Assembly: GCA_045636205.1 (NCBI GenBank)
Contig: JAZTXE010000084.1
Span: forward strand, 1-64,000
Reading direction: 5' to 3'
Length of the DNA: 64,000 nt
Source: JAZRUF01 sp045636205
GTDB taxonomy: Bacteria > Bacillota > Clostridia > Oscillospirales > JAAYXM01
Positions 52,832 to 61,673 of this stretch are shown here, piece after piece. The translations under genes were made by a program, and so were the position numbers. Numbering within the stretch: the first letter of the stretch is position 1; each line of letters starts with the position of its first letter. Below the pieces are notes generated by a model. It was not told where the DNA came from. It was given only the letters and a program-made list of their open reading frames with translations, and did not search any database.

Positions 52832-54163
52832 TCAATGTATATTGTCAATACTCGTAAACTTTGTATGGCTTCCGTCAAAGTGCAACTTAACCGTACCTAC
52901 TTCACCCTGACGGTTTTTCTCAATAATAAACTCGGTCTCACCCGGACTTGAGCTCTCTTCTTTACTGTAATAATCTTCACGGTAAATGAAGATAACTACG
53001 TCAGCATCCTGTTCTATAGCTCCCGAATCACGTAAGTCAGAAAGGCGCGGGCGTTTATTATCCCCGCGCTGCTCCGGCGCACGCGAAAGCTGAGACAAGC
53101 ACAAAATCGGAACGTTGAGTTCTTTTGCCATTATCTTAAGTGAACGCGATATATCCGAAACCTCCTGCTGTCTGTTCTCGGAACGCCGCCCGGATTGCAT
53201 GAGCTGCAGATAATCTATAATTACAAGCCCAAGCTCATCACCTATTCGTCTGCACTTCGCCTTCATCTCCGCAACAGTAATACCCGATGTGTCGTCCAAA
53301 TAAATTTTAGTCTTTGAAAGCTCGGTTGATGCGTGGGCAATCGACATCCATTCCTGCTCGTTGAGTACCCCTGTTCTAAGTTTTTTAGAATCAACCAACG
53401 ATTCACTTGAAACAAGTCTCAGTGCCAACTGCTCGTTTGACATTTCCAGTGAGAACACAGCAACAGCTTTATTTGAAAGCTTTGCCGCATTAACACCTAT
53501 ATTTAGCGCAATAGTGGTCTTTCCTACACCCGGACGCGCCGCAAGCAAAACCAAATCAGAATTGTTAAGTCCTGACAAGAACGTATCCATTGCAGGAAAT
53601 CCCGTCGGAACACCCGGAACCTTACCGCAATTTTTTGCAAGCTCACTTAAGTTGTCATATACATCCCTGAGAACCGAACGTATAGGAACAAGACCTTTAT
53701 GCTCCTTTTGATTTCGGACGGAATACACCTTCTGCTCAGCAAGCTCGATAATCTCTTCCGCTTCACCATCGCCGTTAGATGCAAGCTCGCCTATCTCTCC
53801 GGATATTTCGCTCAGCGCGCGCAACAGCGCCTTATCCTTAACTATTTTGGCATACAGCATTACATTTGCCGCAGTCGGTGTGATATCCATAATCTGCATA
53901 AAATACTGCCTGCCGCCTGCAGCATCCTCAAGACCTCGTACAGAAAGCTGATTTAGCACTGTGACCGGGTCAATTGTACTACTCAGGGTGAACATGGAAT
54001 ATATAGTTTCAAATATGTAACGGTTCTGCGTCAAATAAAAATCCGCAGGTTTTAAAAGTTCAATAACATCTGGGATACATCTTGGGTCGATAAGCATCGC
54101 CCCGAGCACCGCCTGCTCCGCCTCAACACTGTGCGGCAATTGTTTTCCTATGAGTTCATCCAT
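52832..54163 (-). CDS. dnaB: Replicative DNA helicase
   Basis: Hexameric helicase that unwinds DNA at the replication fork. The N-terminal domain begins LPHSVEAEQAVLGAMLID. The RecA-like motor has LAARPGVGKTTIALNI (Walker A), LVIIDYLQLMQ (Walker B) and LSQLSRAPEQRGDNKRPRLSDLRDSGAIEQDADVV. No intein is present. The start is ATG 54163, 9 bases after AGGTGA; the GTG at 54169 is too close. It follows rplI in the conserved gdpP-rplI-dnaB order. Confidence 0.97.
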   Translation of the reverse strand: MDELIGKQLPHSVEAEQAVLGAMLIDPRCIPDVIELLKPADFYLTQNRYIFETIYSMFTLSSTIDPVTVLNQLSVRGLEDAAGGRQYFMQIMDITPTAANVMLYAKIVKDKALLRALSEISGEIGELASNGDGEAEEIIELAEQKVYSVRNQKEHKGLVPIRSVLRDVYDNLSELAKNCGKVPGVPTGFPAMDTFLSGLNNSDLVLLAARPGVGKTTIALNIGVNAAKLSNKAVAVFSLEMSNEQLALRLVSSESLVDSKKLRTGVLNEQEWMSIAHASTELSKTKIYLDDTSGITVAEMKAKCRRIGDELGLVIIDYLQLMQSGRRSENRQQEVSDISRSLKIMAKELNVPILCLSQLSRAPEQRGDNKRPRLSDLRDSGAIEQDADVVIFIYREDYYSKEESSSPGETEFIIEKNRQGEVGTVKLHFDGSHTKFTSIDNIH

Positions 54164-54203
54164 TTCCACGTTTCACCTGCCATCTAAATAATATCAGTTA
54201 TCC

Positions 54204-54644
54204 TTATGCCTCTTTTACCGACACATTGATTATTCCGCTAACTTCATTATAGAGCTTTACTTTAAGCTTATATCCACCAAACTGCTTTATAGTTTCCATG
54301 ACAATTTTGTGTCTGTCAACCTCAATACCGAATTGCTTGTTAAGCGCATCCGCAACTTCAGCCGCGGTTACGGAGCCAAAAAGTCGCCCGCCGTTTCCGG
54401 CTTTCGCGGTTACAACAACCGTGCACTCCTCAAGCTTTTTAGCCACCTGACGCGCTTCTTCCTTCTCGCGTGCGATACGCGCAAGCTCTGCCTGTTCTTT
54501 TAGTTTAGCCGCATTTAAATTATCAGCGCTGGCTTCAACCGCTAATTTTTTAGGAAAAAGGAAATTTCTCGCATATCCGTCAGACACATTTATAATCTGC
54601 CCCTTTTTTCCCTGTCCTTTAACATCTGCCTGTAAAATTACTTT
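54204..54644 (-). CDS. rplI: Ribosomal protein L9
   Basis: Large-subunit ribosomal protein of 146 residues. The signature [36 protein letters not shown] opens it; the C-terminal domain [25 protein letters not shown] follows a helical linker. The start is ATG 54644, with AGGAGG upstream; a longer frame runs into gdpP and lacks a site. It lies 19 bases after gdpP. Confidence 0.97.
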   Translation of the reverse strand, partial: KVILQADVKGQGKKGQIINVSDGYARNFLFPKKLAVEASADNLNAAKLKEQAELARIAREKEEARQVAKKLEECTVVVTAKAGNGGRLFGSVTAAEVADALNKQFGIEVDRHKIVMETIKQFGGYKLKVKLYNEVSGIINVSVKEA

Positions 54645-54663
54645 CATCAGTTTTTCCTCCTGT

Positions 54664-56646
54664 TTATTCCTCGTCGACAACCTCATGGATTGCCTGAATT
54701 AGTTTTTCGTATACTTCATCTACCGTGGTATCTTTTATCTGTGCCCCCGCAGTAGCCAGGTGACCTCCGCCACCTAATTTTTCCAGAATAATCTGAACAT
54801 TGATATTCCCGAGTGAGCGTGCAGAAATACATACCAAATCCTTAGCCTTGTATATGACAAATGATGCCTGAACCTTTGTTATATTCAAAAGCTCATCAGC
54901 CGCTTGTGCCGCGGTGATTCTGTCACTCTCGCCGTTATATGCTGCAATTGCAATATTTTCGTTATGCATTTGCGCCATTTTAACTATGTCTGCACGGTTT
55001 ACGTATGATGTCAAATCATTTTGGAAAAGCCTTTTTATTTCAACCGTATCCGCACCTGCTCGCCTTAAAAATGCCGCAGCTTCAAATGTGCGCACACCGG
55101 TTTTCATAGTGAAATTCTTTGTGTCAAGAACTATTCCCGCAAGCAGCGCTTCAGCCTCGCATTTTAAGACATCCGGCGTTTCAACCAAATACTGCAAAAG
55201 CTCACTGACCAGCTCGCATGTAGAAGAAGCATACGGTTCATGGAAATTTAAAACCGCATTTTCTATATATTCCGCCGCACGTCTGTGATGGTCAATAACC
55301 GCAACTTTATTTACAGACTCAAGCAATGACGGTGACTCTACATACTGCGGTCGATTTGTATCGACAACTATCAGCAACGTATTTCTATCCGCATCAAGCA
55401 TAGCATCCTCAGCAGATACAAACACATTTTCATAAACCGCTTCTGCCTTAATTTTTTTATACAGAGAATCAGCAGTATTGTCCTGCTTATTAAGAACAAT
55501 ATTCCCCTGTTTTCCGTATTTGCGCACGATGCTCATAAGCCCTACAGCGGCTCCAACGCTATCATTATCGGAGTTCTTATGACCCATAATAACCACGCTT
55601 GATGCATCCTTTATAAGCTCTGCAAGAGAATTCGCCATAACGCGCGATTTAACCTTTGTTCTCTTTTCAAGCTCTTTTGAATGACCGCCGAAAAACTCAA
55701 AATTAAACTTATTTCTTACAACCGTCTGGTCACCCCCTCGGGAGAGGGACATGTCAATGGCAAGTTGAGCGAATTTATAACTCTCATCAAAATCTTTTCC
55801 GTCCTTGCCTATTCCCAAACTCATCGTGGCACGCAGACCGTTGCTGCTTTCCACCTCACGAACCGCTTCCAAAAGCGAAAACTTGCCGTCGCGAAATTTG
55901 CTCAGATACTGTTCCTCAAAAATGAATATATAACGGTCACGCTCCAACTTAAAAAGGATACCATGGCACGGTTCTGTCCATCTTCGGATTTTAGAATCAA
56001 TCTCCGCCAGAATAGTTGAACGGCGCGACTCGTCAACGCCTTTCATAAGCTCTTCGTAATTGTCAATAACCAAAAGAGAAACAATCTGGCGGGTGCGTTG
56101 GAACTCTTCAAGCAGCCTAACATGATCAGTTACTTCTACCCAATACAAAGTTATAAGTATACCTGCTGCATCGCCTGAGCGCACCATGTTGCCGAACACG
56201 TTATAGTATCTGTCCCCTATCTTCTGCTCTGTAGGACACATACTTTTCCCTTCTATCGCCCAGTGAATATCAAAATCAGGCATGACATCGCGCATATGAG
56301 TTTCAAAAACACGCTCTTGCTTGTCCGTCATCGCCATAAACTGATTATTGTACCATATAATCTCGTTTGTATCCAACTTAAGTATCGCCATAGGCATCGG
56401 AAAGTTAATCATGGAATCGGTTGTCGCAACGTCGACATCGTACATCATACTTTCGACATACTGCAAAACCTCGCGGTTTCTCTTGTACGTTGCGCGCCGG
56501 AATTGCAGATAAACCAACAGAATAAGAATAAACTCCACTCCGGCTACAATCGGCTGAAAGAAAAGGGATATAACAGCAAATATTATTAAGCTTGCAAAAC
56601 ACAGCCTGAATCTCGGCTCAAGCATACGCGCCAAACGTTTATTCAT
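54664..56646 (-). CDS. gdpP: Cyclic-di-AMP phosphodiesterase GdpP
   Basis: Membrane protein that hydrolyses c-di-AMP. Two membrane spans cover about residues 15-55. A PAS-like domain follows (about residues 75-160), then a degenerate GGDEF domain (170-300). The DHH phosphoesterase part has [25 protein letters not shown] and AVIDHHRR, and the DHHA1 end has [13 protein letters not shown]. All metal-binding residues expected for activity appear present. The length is 660 residues. The start is ATG 56646, after AAAGGGTGAGG. It opens the gdpP-rplI-dnaB operon. Confidence 0.95.
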   Translation of the reverse strand: MNKRLARMLEPRFRLCFASLIIFAVISLFFQPIVAGVEFILILLVYLQFRRATYKRNREVLQYVESMMYDVDVATTDSMINFPMPMAILKLDTNEIIWYNNQFMAMTDKQERVFETHMRDVMPDFDIHWAIEGKSMCPTEQKIGDRYYNVFGNMVRSGDAAGILITLYWVEVTDHVRLLEEFQRTRQIVSLLVIDNYEELMKGVDESRRSTILAEIDSKIRRWTEPCHGILFKLERDRYIFIFEEQYLSKFRDGKFSLLEAVREVESSNGLRATMSLGIGKDGKDFDESYKFAQLAIDMSLSRGGDQTVVRNKFNFEFFGGHSKELEKRTKVKSRVMANSLAELIKDASSVVIMGHKNSDNDSVGAAVGLMSIVRKYGKQGNIVLNKQDNTADSLYKKIKAEAVYENVFVSAEDAMLDADRNTLLIVVDTNRPQYVESPSLLESVNKVAVIDHHRRAAEYIENAVLNFHEPYASSTCELVSELLQYLVETPDVLKCEAEALLAGIVLDTKNFTMKTGVRTFEAAAFLRRAGADTVEIKRLFQNDLTSYVNRADIVKMAQMHNENIAIAAYNGESDRITAAQAADELLNITKVQASFVIYKAKDLVCISARSLGNINVQIILEKLGGGGHLATAGAQIKDTTVDEVYEKLIQAIHEVVDEE

Positions 56647-56869
56647 ATTCCTCACCCTTTCACACACCGATAATCAAATTTCGATATAGATACAAATTAT
56701 TATATCAAACTAACAAGCAATTTACAACAATTATATTTTCAGTTTTACCCATAAAAAGAAAAGATTATATATAAATCATCTCTATGCCAGTCCGTGAGTT
56801 TTATCAGACATGCAATAAATACCCATTCATGCGTAGAATATAATAATCTGCTTTCGGAGGTGTGTAAAC

Positions 56870-57571
56870 GTGTTTGGCTTGTCAGCTCTGACGTTTGCTC
56901 TCGTTAATGGAATGTACTTTATTTTACGTATTTCTTCAGGTTCTTTCCCGCGACCGTTATCTGCAAAAGAAGAGCGAGAATATTTGGATAGATTTTCAAA
57001 AGGAGATATTGATGCACGAAATACACTCATAGAACACAATTTACGACTTGTAGCACACGTTATAAAAAAATATTATACCTCTACCCAAGAACAAGATGAT
57101 TTGATTTCCATAGGAACAATCGGTCTGATAAAAGGCATAAACACGTTTAAGGCGGCTAAAGGAACACGACTTGCGACATATGCCGCGCGCTGTATTGAAA
57201 ATGAAATTCTGATGCATTTTCGTGCTGCACGCAGATTGGCAACCGAGGTATCTCTTTCGGATTCCATTGATACTGACAAAGAAGGAAATTCTCTTGCGCT
57301 TATGGATGTTATAAGTTCAGACGATAATTTACTTGACAGAGTAGAAAACTTAGACTCGGAAGAAAAAATACACAAGCTCGTTTCTCTGTGTCTGGATGAA
57401 CGTGAAAGAAAAATTATAGCTATGCGATACGGAATGTATGACTTGCAACCAATGACGCAGCGCGAAGTCGCAGAAAAATGCGGTATATCCAGAAGCTATG
57501 TTTCACGCATTGAGAAAAGAGCCTTGGAAAAGCTCAGATATGAGTTTGAAAAAAAACAATCTCAATCTTAA
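56870..57571 (+). CDS. sigK: RNA polymerase sporulation sigma factor SigK
   Basis: Late mother-cell sigma factor. A hydrophobic N-terminal pro-sequence (about residues 1-20, LSALTFALVNGMYFILRI) precedes sigma region 2 (EHNLRLVAHVIKKYY, DDLISIGTIGLIKGINTFK) and region 4 (REVAEKCGISRSYVSRIEKRALEKLR). The pro-sequence suggests activation by a SpoIVFB-type protease. The gene is one uninterrupted piece, with no skin-type element. GTG 56870 follows GGAGGTG by 8 bases. A related sigma such as SigE is possible but the short pro-sequence and sequence favour SigK. Confidence 0.9.
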   Translation: MFGLSALTFALVNGMYFILRISSGSFPRPLSAKEEREYLDRFSKGDIDARNTLIEHNLRLVAHVIKKYYTSTQEQDDLISIGTIGLIKGINTFKAAKGTRLATYAARCIENEILMHFRAARRLATEVSLSDSIDTDKEGNSLALMDVISSDDNLLDRVENLDSEEKIHKLVSLCLDERERKIIAMRYGMYDLQPMTQREVAEKCGISRSYVSRIEKRALEKLRYEFEKKQSQS

Positions 57572-57624
57572 TTAAAGCAAATCATCTTAAATAAAACAAA
57601 AAGTTTTTCTCTATCTGATTATCA

Positions 57625-57656
57625 AAAAGCGGTGAGGTCTCCCTCACCGTTTTTTA
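57625..57656. terminator. Bidirectional terminator between sigK and galE
   Basis: Stem CGGTGAGG/CCTCACCG with a 4-base loop, flanked by A and T runs. Confidence 0.9.
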
Positions 57657-57662
57657 TGTTTT

Positions 57663-58664
57663 TTATCCTTGTTTTGTCATGAAGTTCCAACTGTCGCGGC
57701 ACATGTCCGAAATATCGTATTTAGCTTTCCAGTTAAGAAGTTTTTGCGCCTTCTCGGTATCCGCATAACACGATGCAATATCTCCCGGGCGTCTGTCAAC
57801 AATCTTTCTGGCAATTTCTTTTCCGCATGCCTTTTCATATGCACTCAGAACATCCAGAACGCTCGAACCTTTTCCGGTACCCAGGTTTATCGCCTCAGCT
57901 CCTGCGTTTTCAAAAGCGTATTCAAGTGCTCGCAAATGCCCCTGCGCCAAATCAACAACATGTATGTAATCACGCACTCCGGTTCCGTCATGTGTGTCAT
58001 AATCTCCGCCAAAAACGTTCAAGTGCGGAAGCTTACCCACCGCTACACGTGCTACATACGGCACCAGATTATTAGGAATACCCGCCGGATTCTCACCTAT
58101 AAGTCCGCTCTGATGGGCACCTATGGGATTGAAGTAACGGAGAAGAACAACACTCCACTCACCGTCTGAATTGCATATATCAGTAAACATCTGTTCCTGC
58201 ATAAGCTTTGTATAACCGTAAGGATTTGTAGCCGAAAGAGATGCATCCTCACGGAACGGTACGGTATTGTGCATTCCATAAACCGTCGCCGATGAAGAAA
58301 AGACTAGTTTTTTACATCCGTCTTCGCGCATTACGCGGCAAAGATTGAGGGTGCCTACAATGTTGTTGTGATAATACTCTATAGGCTTTTCGACTGATTC
58401 TCCAACCGCCTTGAGTCCTGCAAAATGAATTACCGCATCAATCTTATTTTCATCAAAAATCTTTTTAACAGCCGCTTCATTGAGCAGGTCATCCTGATAA
58501 AACTTAGGTTTTACACCGGTTATTTCCTCGATTTTATCCAAAACACCAATCTCAGAATTTGACAAATTATCTATTATTATTACGTTATATTTATTCTCAA
58601 TAAGCTCTACGCAAGTATGGCTTCCTATAAACCCCGTACCGCCTGTAACCAAAATATTCTTCAT
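57663..58664 (-). CDS. galE: UDP-glucose 4-epimerase
   Basis: Interconverts UDP-glucose and UDP-galactose using bound NAD. The Rossmann start is ILVTGGTGFIGSHTCVEL; FSSSATVYG and NPYGYTKLMQE carry the catalytic Ser and YxxxK. The length of 333 residues is normal. TTGGAGG lies upstream. It is a single gene, not joined to other galactose genes here; galM lies at the far left of the window. Confidence 0.97.
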   Translation of the reverse strand: MKNILVTGGTGFIGSHTCVELIENKYNVIIIDNLSNSEIGVLDKIEEITGVKPKFYQDDLLNEAAVKKIFDENKIDAVIHFAGLKAVGESVEKPIEYYHNNIVGTLNLCRVMREDGCKKLVFSSSATVYGMHNTVPFREDASLSATNPYGYTKLMQEQMFTDICNSDGEWSVVLLRYFNPIGAHQSGLIGENPAGIPNNLVPYVARVAVGKLPHLNVFGGDYDTHDGTGVRDYIHVVDLAQGHLRALEYAFENAGAEAINLGTGKGSSVLDVLSAYEKACGKEIARKIVDRRPGDIASCYADTEKAQKLLNWKAKYDISDMCRDSWNFMTKQG

Positions 58665-58742
58665 GTCTTAACCTCCAAAAATTCCTTTTCGATTATTATA
58701 TCCAATTGCATATTCATTGTCAATTCAAGGTAAAGATAAATA

Positions 58743-58771
58743 TTGACTAATTATTAATAATACATTATACT
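58743..58771 (+). promoter_or_regulatory. Promoter of the amino acid ABC importer
   Basis: TTGACT (58743-58748) and TATACT (58766-58771) are 17 bases apart. Confidence 0.8.
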
Positions 58772-58795
58772 TAGTTATACATTTTATATAACTAA
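58771..58795 (+). promoter_or_regulatory. Perfect inverted repeat at the importer start point
   Basis: TTAGTTATA-N7-TATAACTAA spans the predicted transcription start near 58779. A repressor operator or a 5' hairpin would both fit; the cognate regulator is not known. Confidence 0.6.
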
Positions 58796-58813
58796 TGAAC
58801 AGGAGCTGACAGC

Positions 58814-59488
58814 TTGGATATTTTATGGAGCAGCATATATCAGAACCTTATAAAAGGCTCTCGTTATCTGTATTATTTAAGTGGTTTAAAGACCACCATT
58901 CTTTTATCTCTTGCCGCAATCGCCTTCGGTATTCTTTTAGGCTTTGTGGCAACATTTCTGCGCAGGTCGCGTTTTAAACTCTTCCGCGCTATCGGTTACA
59001 TATATGTTGATGTTATACGCGGTACACCGTCAGTGGTCCAGCTTACACTCATTTACTTTGTAGTGTTCGCATCGGTCAATATAGATAAGTTCATAATCGC
59101 ACTCATCGCATTCGGCTTAAACAGCGGTGCTTATATTTCGGAAATCTTCCGCGCAGGTCTTGAGTCTATCGACAAAGGTCAGACAGAAGCCGGTCGTTCT
59201 CTGGGACTAAGTTCATCGCAGACAATGATTTTCATCATTCTCCCGCAAGCGGTAAAAAACATATTACCCGCTTTGGTAAATGAGTTTATCATGCTCGTAA
59301 AGGAAACCGCTATTGTAGGCTTTATCGCCATGGAGGATTTAAACCGCGCAAGCGAAATCGTTCAGAGTATAACTTACGCACCGTTTGCCCCCCGAATTAT
59401 AGTTGCAATCGTATATTATATTGTAATCAAACTTTTGACATTAGCCCTCGGTCGTTTCGAGCGTTGGCTTAAAAAGTCCGAACACTAA
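58814..59488 (+). CDS. Polar amino acid ABC transporter permease
   Basis: A 224-residue membrane permease of the GlnP/HisM family with about five spans. [24 protein letters not shown] begins the domain. The coupling loop [22 protein letters not shown] matches the EAA motif. It pairs with the ATPase and binding protein that follow in one operon. The start is TTG 58814, 8 bases after AGGAG. The exact substrate is unknown. Confidence 0.93.
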   Translation: MDILWSSIYQNLIKGSRYLYYLSGLKTTILLSLAAIAFGILLGFVATFLRRSRFKLFRAIGYIYVDVIRGTPSVVQLTLIYFVVFASVNIDKFIIALIAFGLNSGAYISEIFRAGLESIDKGQTEAGRSLGLSSSQTMIFIILPQAVKNILPALVNEFIMLVKETAIVGFIAMEDLNRASEIVQSITYAPFAPRIIVAIVYYIVIKLLTLALGRFERWLKKSEH

Positions 59489-59502
59489 AGGAGGCAAAAC
59501 AA

Positions 59503-60234
59503 ATGATTGAAGTAACAGGTCTTTGCAAATCCTTTGGTGACCTTCAGGTTCTCAGAGGGATAGATGAGCACATTTATCCGGGTGAAAAAGTAGTAGTAAT
59601 CGGTCCGTCAGGCTCAGGAAAAAGCACCTTCCTGCGCTGTCTCAATTTACTTGAGCACCCGACTTCCGGAACCATCCTTGTCGAAGGTGAAAACATCACG
59701 GATCCTAAAGCAGATGTTGATAAGATACGTCAGAAAATGGGAATGGTATTCCAGCAGTTTAATCTGTTCCCTCACCTATCTGTTATGGAAAACATAACAT
59801 TGGCTCCGGTAAAAACAAAAAAATGCTCTCAGGAAGAAGCCAACGAAAAAGCGTTAGAACTTCTAAAAAAAGTAAACTTATCCGATAAGGCAGATGCCTT
59901 CCCCAACCAACTCTCCGGCGGTCAGAAACAGCGCATTGCAATAGTACGTGCCATGGCAATGTCACCTGATATTATGCTCTTTGATGAGCCTACAAGTGCA
60001 CTTGACCCGGAAATGGTCGGCGAAGTTTTAGAAGTAATGAAGGACTTGGCAGATGGCGGAATGACCATGGTGGTTGTAACCCATGAGATGGCATTTGCAC
60101 GCGAAGTCGCTTCCCGTGTCCTTTTCATGGACCAGGGCATAATCCTTGAACAAGGTCACCCCAACGAATTCTTCGCCAATCCCCAACACGAAAGAACACG
60201 CACTTTCTTAAAGCGCGTTTCTAAAACATTATAA
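59503..60234 (+). CDS. Polar amino acid ABC transporter ATP-binding protein
   Basis: A 243-residue ATPase with GPSGSGKST (Walker A), QQFNLFPH (Q-loop), [17 protein letters not shown] (signature), and [16 protein letters not shown] (Walker B). It matches the GlnQ group. It is 14 bases after the permease gene, with AAAGGAGGC upstream. Confidence 0.95.
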   Translation: MIEVTGLCKSFGDLQVLRGIDEHIYPGEKVVVIGPSGSGKSTFLRCLNLLEHPTSGTILVEGENITDPKADVDKIRQKMGMVFQQFNLFPHLSVMENITLAPVKTKKCSQEEANEKALELLKKVNLSDKADAFPNQLSGGQKQRIAIVRAMAMSPDIMLFDEPTSALDPEMVGEVLEVMKDLADGGMTMVVVTHEMAFAREVASRVLFMDQGIILEQGHPNEFFANPQHERTRTFLKRVSKTL

Positions 60235-60257
60235 TTTTTTTCAGGAGGTTAAAAACC

Positions 60258-61037
60258 ATGAAAATCAAACGCATTATCGCCGGCGCACTGGCTTGCGCCA
60301 CACTGTTTGTTCTGGCAGCTTGCGGAGCCTCAACAGACGAGAAGAAAGTTATCACCCTCGCAACCAACGCAGAATTCCCTCCCTTTGAATTTGTTTCAGA
60401 CCAGGGCACAGGTGTTGTTGACCAGTTTGACGGCATCGACATTCTCATTGGCGCAGAAATCGCAAAGGACCTCGGCTGTGAGCTCAAAATTGAGAACATG
60501 AAGTTTGAGTCCATCCTTGCAGCAGTTGCTACCGGCAAGGCAGATATGGCTCTTGCAGGCATGACAGTTAAACCCGACCGTTTGGAAAACGCTGACTTTA
60601 GTGAGCCGTACTGGGTTGCTGTTCAGACAATCCTTGTTCCCGAGGAAAACACCGACGTTGTAGACGTTGAGTCTCTTCGTGGTAAGAAAATCGGCGTAGT
60701 TACCGGTTACACCGGTGACAGTGCTCTCGTAGACATGGGCTTTGAGTCCGACCTTCACCGTTACACCAAGGGTGTTGACGCGGTTATGGACCTCAAGGCA
60801 GGCAACCTCGACGCTGTAGTTATCGACTCCCCGACTGCTAACCGCTTCATCGAGAAGTTCGGCGGGATCAAGGGTATCAATGACGAAACTGCTTTTGAGA
60901 CCGAGGAATATGCTGTCGGCGTCAAGAAGGGCAACACCGAGCTTCTTGAGAAGATCAATGCCACCATCATCCGCCTCAAGGAAAACGGCGACATTGACCG
61001 CTTCGCAGAAGAAATCGACGCTCGTTTAGGCGAATAA
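60258..61037 (+). CDS. Polar amino acid ABC transporter substrate-binding lipoprotein
   Basis: A 259-residue binding protein. The lipobox LAAC ends a signal peptide of about 21 residues (FVLAAC). The mature part has NAEFPPFEFVSDQG and GKKIGVVTGYTGDSALV in the two lobes. Codon choice is more biased than in the permease, fitting the usual excess of binding protein. AGGAGG precedes the start. It completes a three-gene importer. Confidence 0.95.
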   Translation: MKIKRIIAGALACATLFVLAACGASTDEKKVITLATNAEFPPFEFVSDQGTGVVDQFDGIDILIGAEIAKDLGCELKIENMKFESILAAVATGKADMALAGMTVKPDRLENADFSEPYWVAVQTILVPEENTDVVDVESLRGKKIGVVTGYTGDSALVDMGFESDLHRYTKGVDAVMDLKAGNLDAVVIDSPTANRFIEKFGGIKGINDETAFETEEYAVGVKKGNTELLEKINATIIRLKENGDIDRFAEEIDARLGE

Positions 61038-61051
61038 TTCTTACATAACAT

Positions 61052-61088
61052 AAAAAAACTGTTGCAGTAAAACTGCAACAGTTTTTTT
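61052..61088. terminator. Bidirectional terminator after the importer operon
   Basis: Stem AAACTGTTGCAGT/ACTGCAACAGTTT flanked by A and T runs. It also overlaps the end of the convergent BofC-like gene. Confidence 0.92.
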
Positions 61089-61455
61089 AGCTTCCAAAAT
61101 CCTCTAAAATCATACTCAATGCTTCATCGCCGTAAACGGTTATTCCCTGCTCTAATAAATCCTGGTCATATCTCCTGAGCGATTCTACATATATCTCCGT
61201 TGTTTTAACAGGCTCCTCCATATTTACAGGATTAAAAACCGCAAGTTTTCCGTCCTGGCTTTTAACAAGATATCCGTTTTCTTCTCCTACATTCTCCTCC
61301 GCTTCAGGGATATTCTCCGTACTGCTGTTTACTATATAAACCTTATTTTCTTTCTCTTTTTCAGCACTCTCTCTTAAAGATGTTATTCCGCTTATCAGCA
61401 CTGCAAACATACTGAATAAACAACACGCTGAAATTATTACACGTTTATTATCCAT
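61087..61455 (-). CDS. BofC C-terminal-domain-like membrane-anchored protein
   Basis: A 122-residue protein with an N-terminal membrane anchor or signal (about residues 6-26), an acidic linker (residues 30-58), and a C-terminal segment YLVKSQDGKLAVFNP then EIYVESLRRYDQDLLEQGI and MILEDFGS. This end matches the BofC C-terminal fold (xVKSxDGKxxVF ... LEDF). In Bacillus BofC restrains SpoIVB in sigma-K activation. Here the protein lacks the N-terminal BofC domain, so its function is open. AGGTGAT is upstream. It lies about 3.5 kb from sigK. Confidence 0.65.
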   Translation of the reverse strand: MDNKRVIISACCLFSMFAVLISGITSLRESAEKEKENKVYIVNSSTENIPEAEENVGEENGYLVKSQDGKLAVFNPVNMEEPVKTTEIYVESLRRYDQDLLEQGITVYGDEALSMILEDFGS

Positions 61456-61673
61456 ATAAACCTATCACCTGCTTTTTATCTCTTTTGTACTATATATTTT
61501 CCAAAAAAATCACTTTTATACTCAACCCCCTTTAATTTTTTAGGTAGCTTTATAATCAGATTTGTGGTATACTGTTATTTGAGAAAATTTGCATACTAAT
61601 TTTCTATAGTTTAATTTCCTAAAACATATGCTATGAAAGCATCCATTTCTTTTTATTCGGAGGTGCTGTTACT

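Noticed and set aside
56811..56844. A clear vegetative promoter before sigK
   Set aside because: TATAAT is present near 56839, but no matching -35 box is found; a sporulation promoter is more likely but could not be identified by eye.
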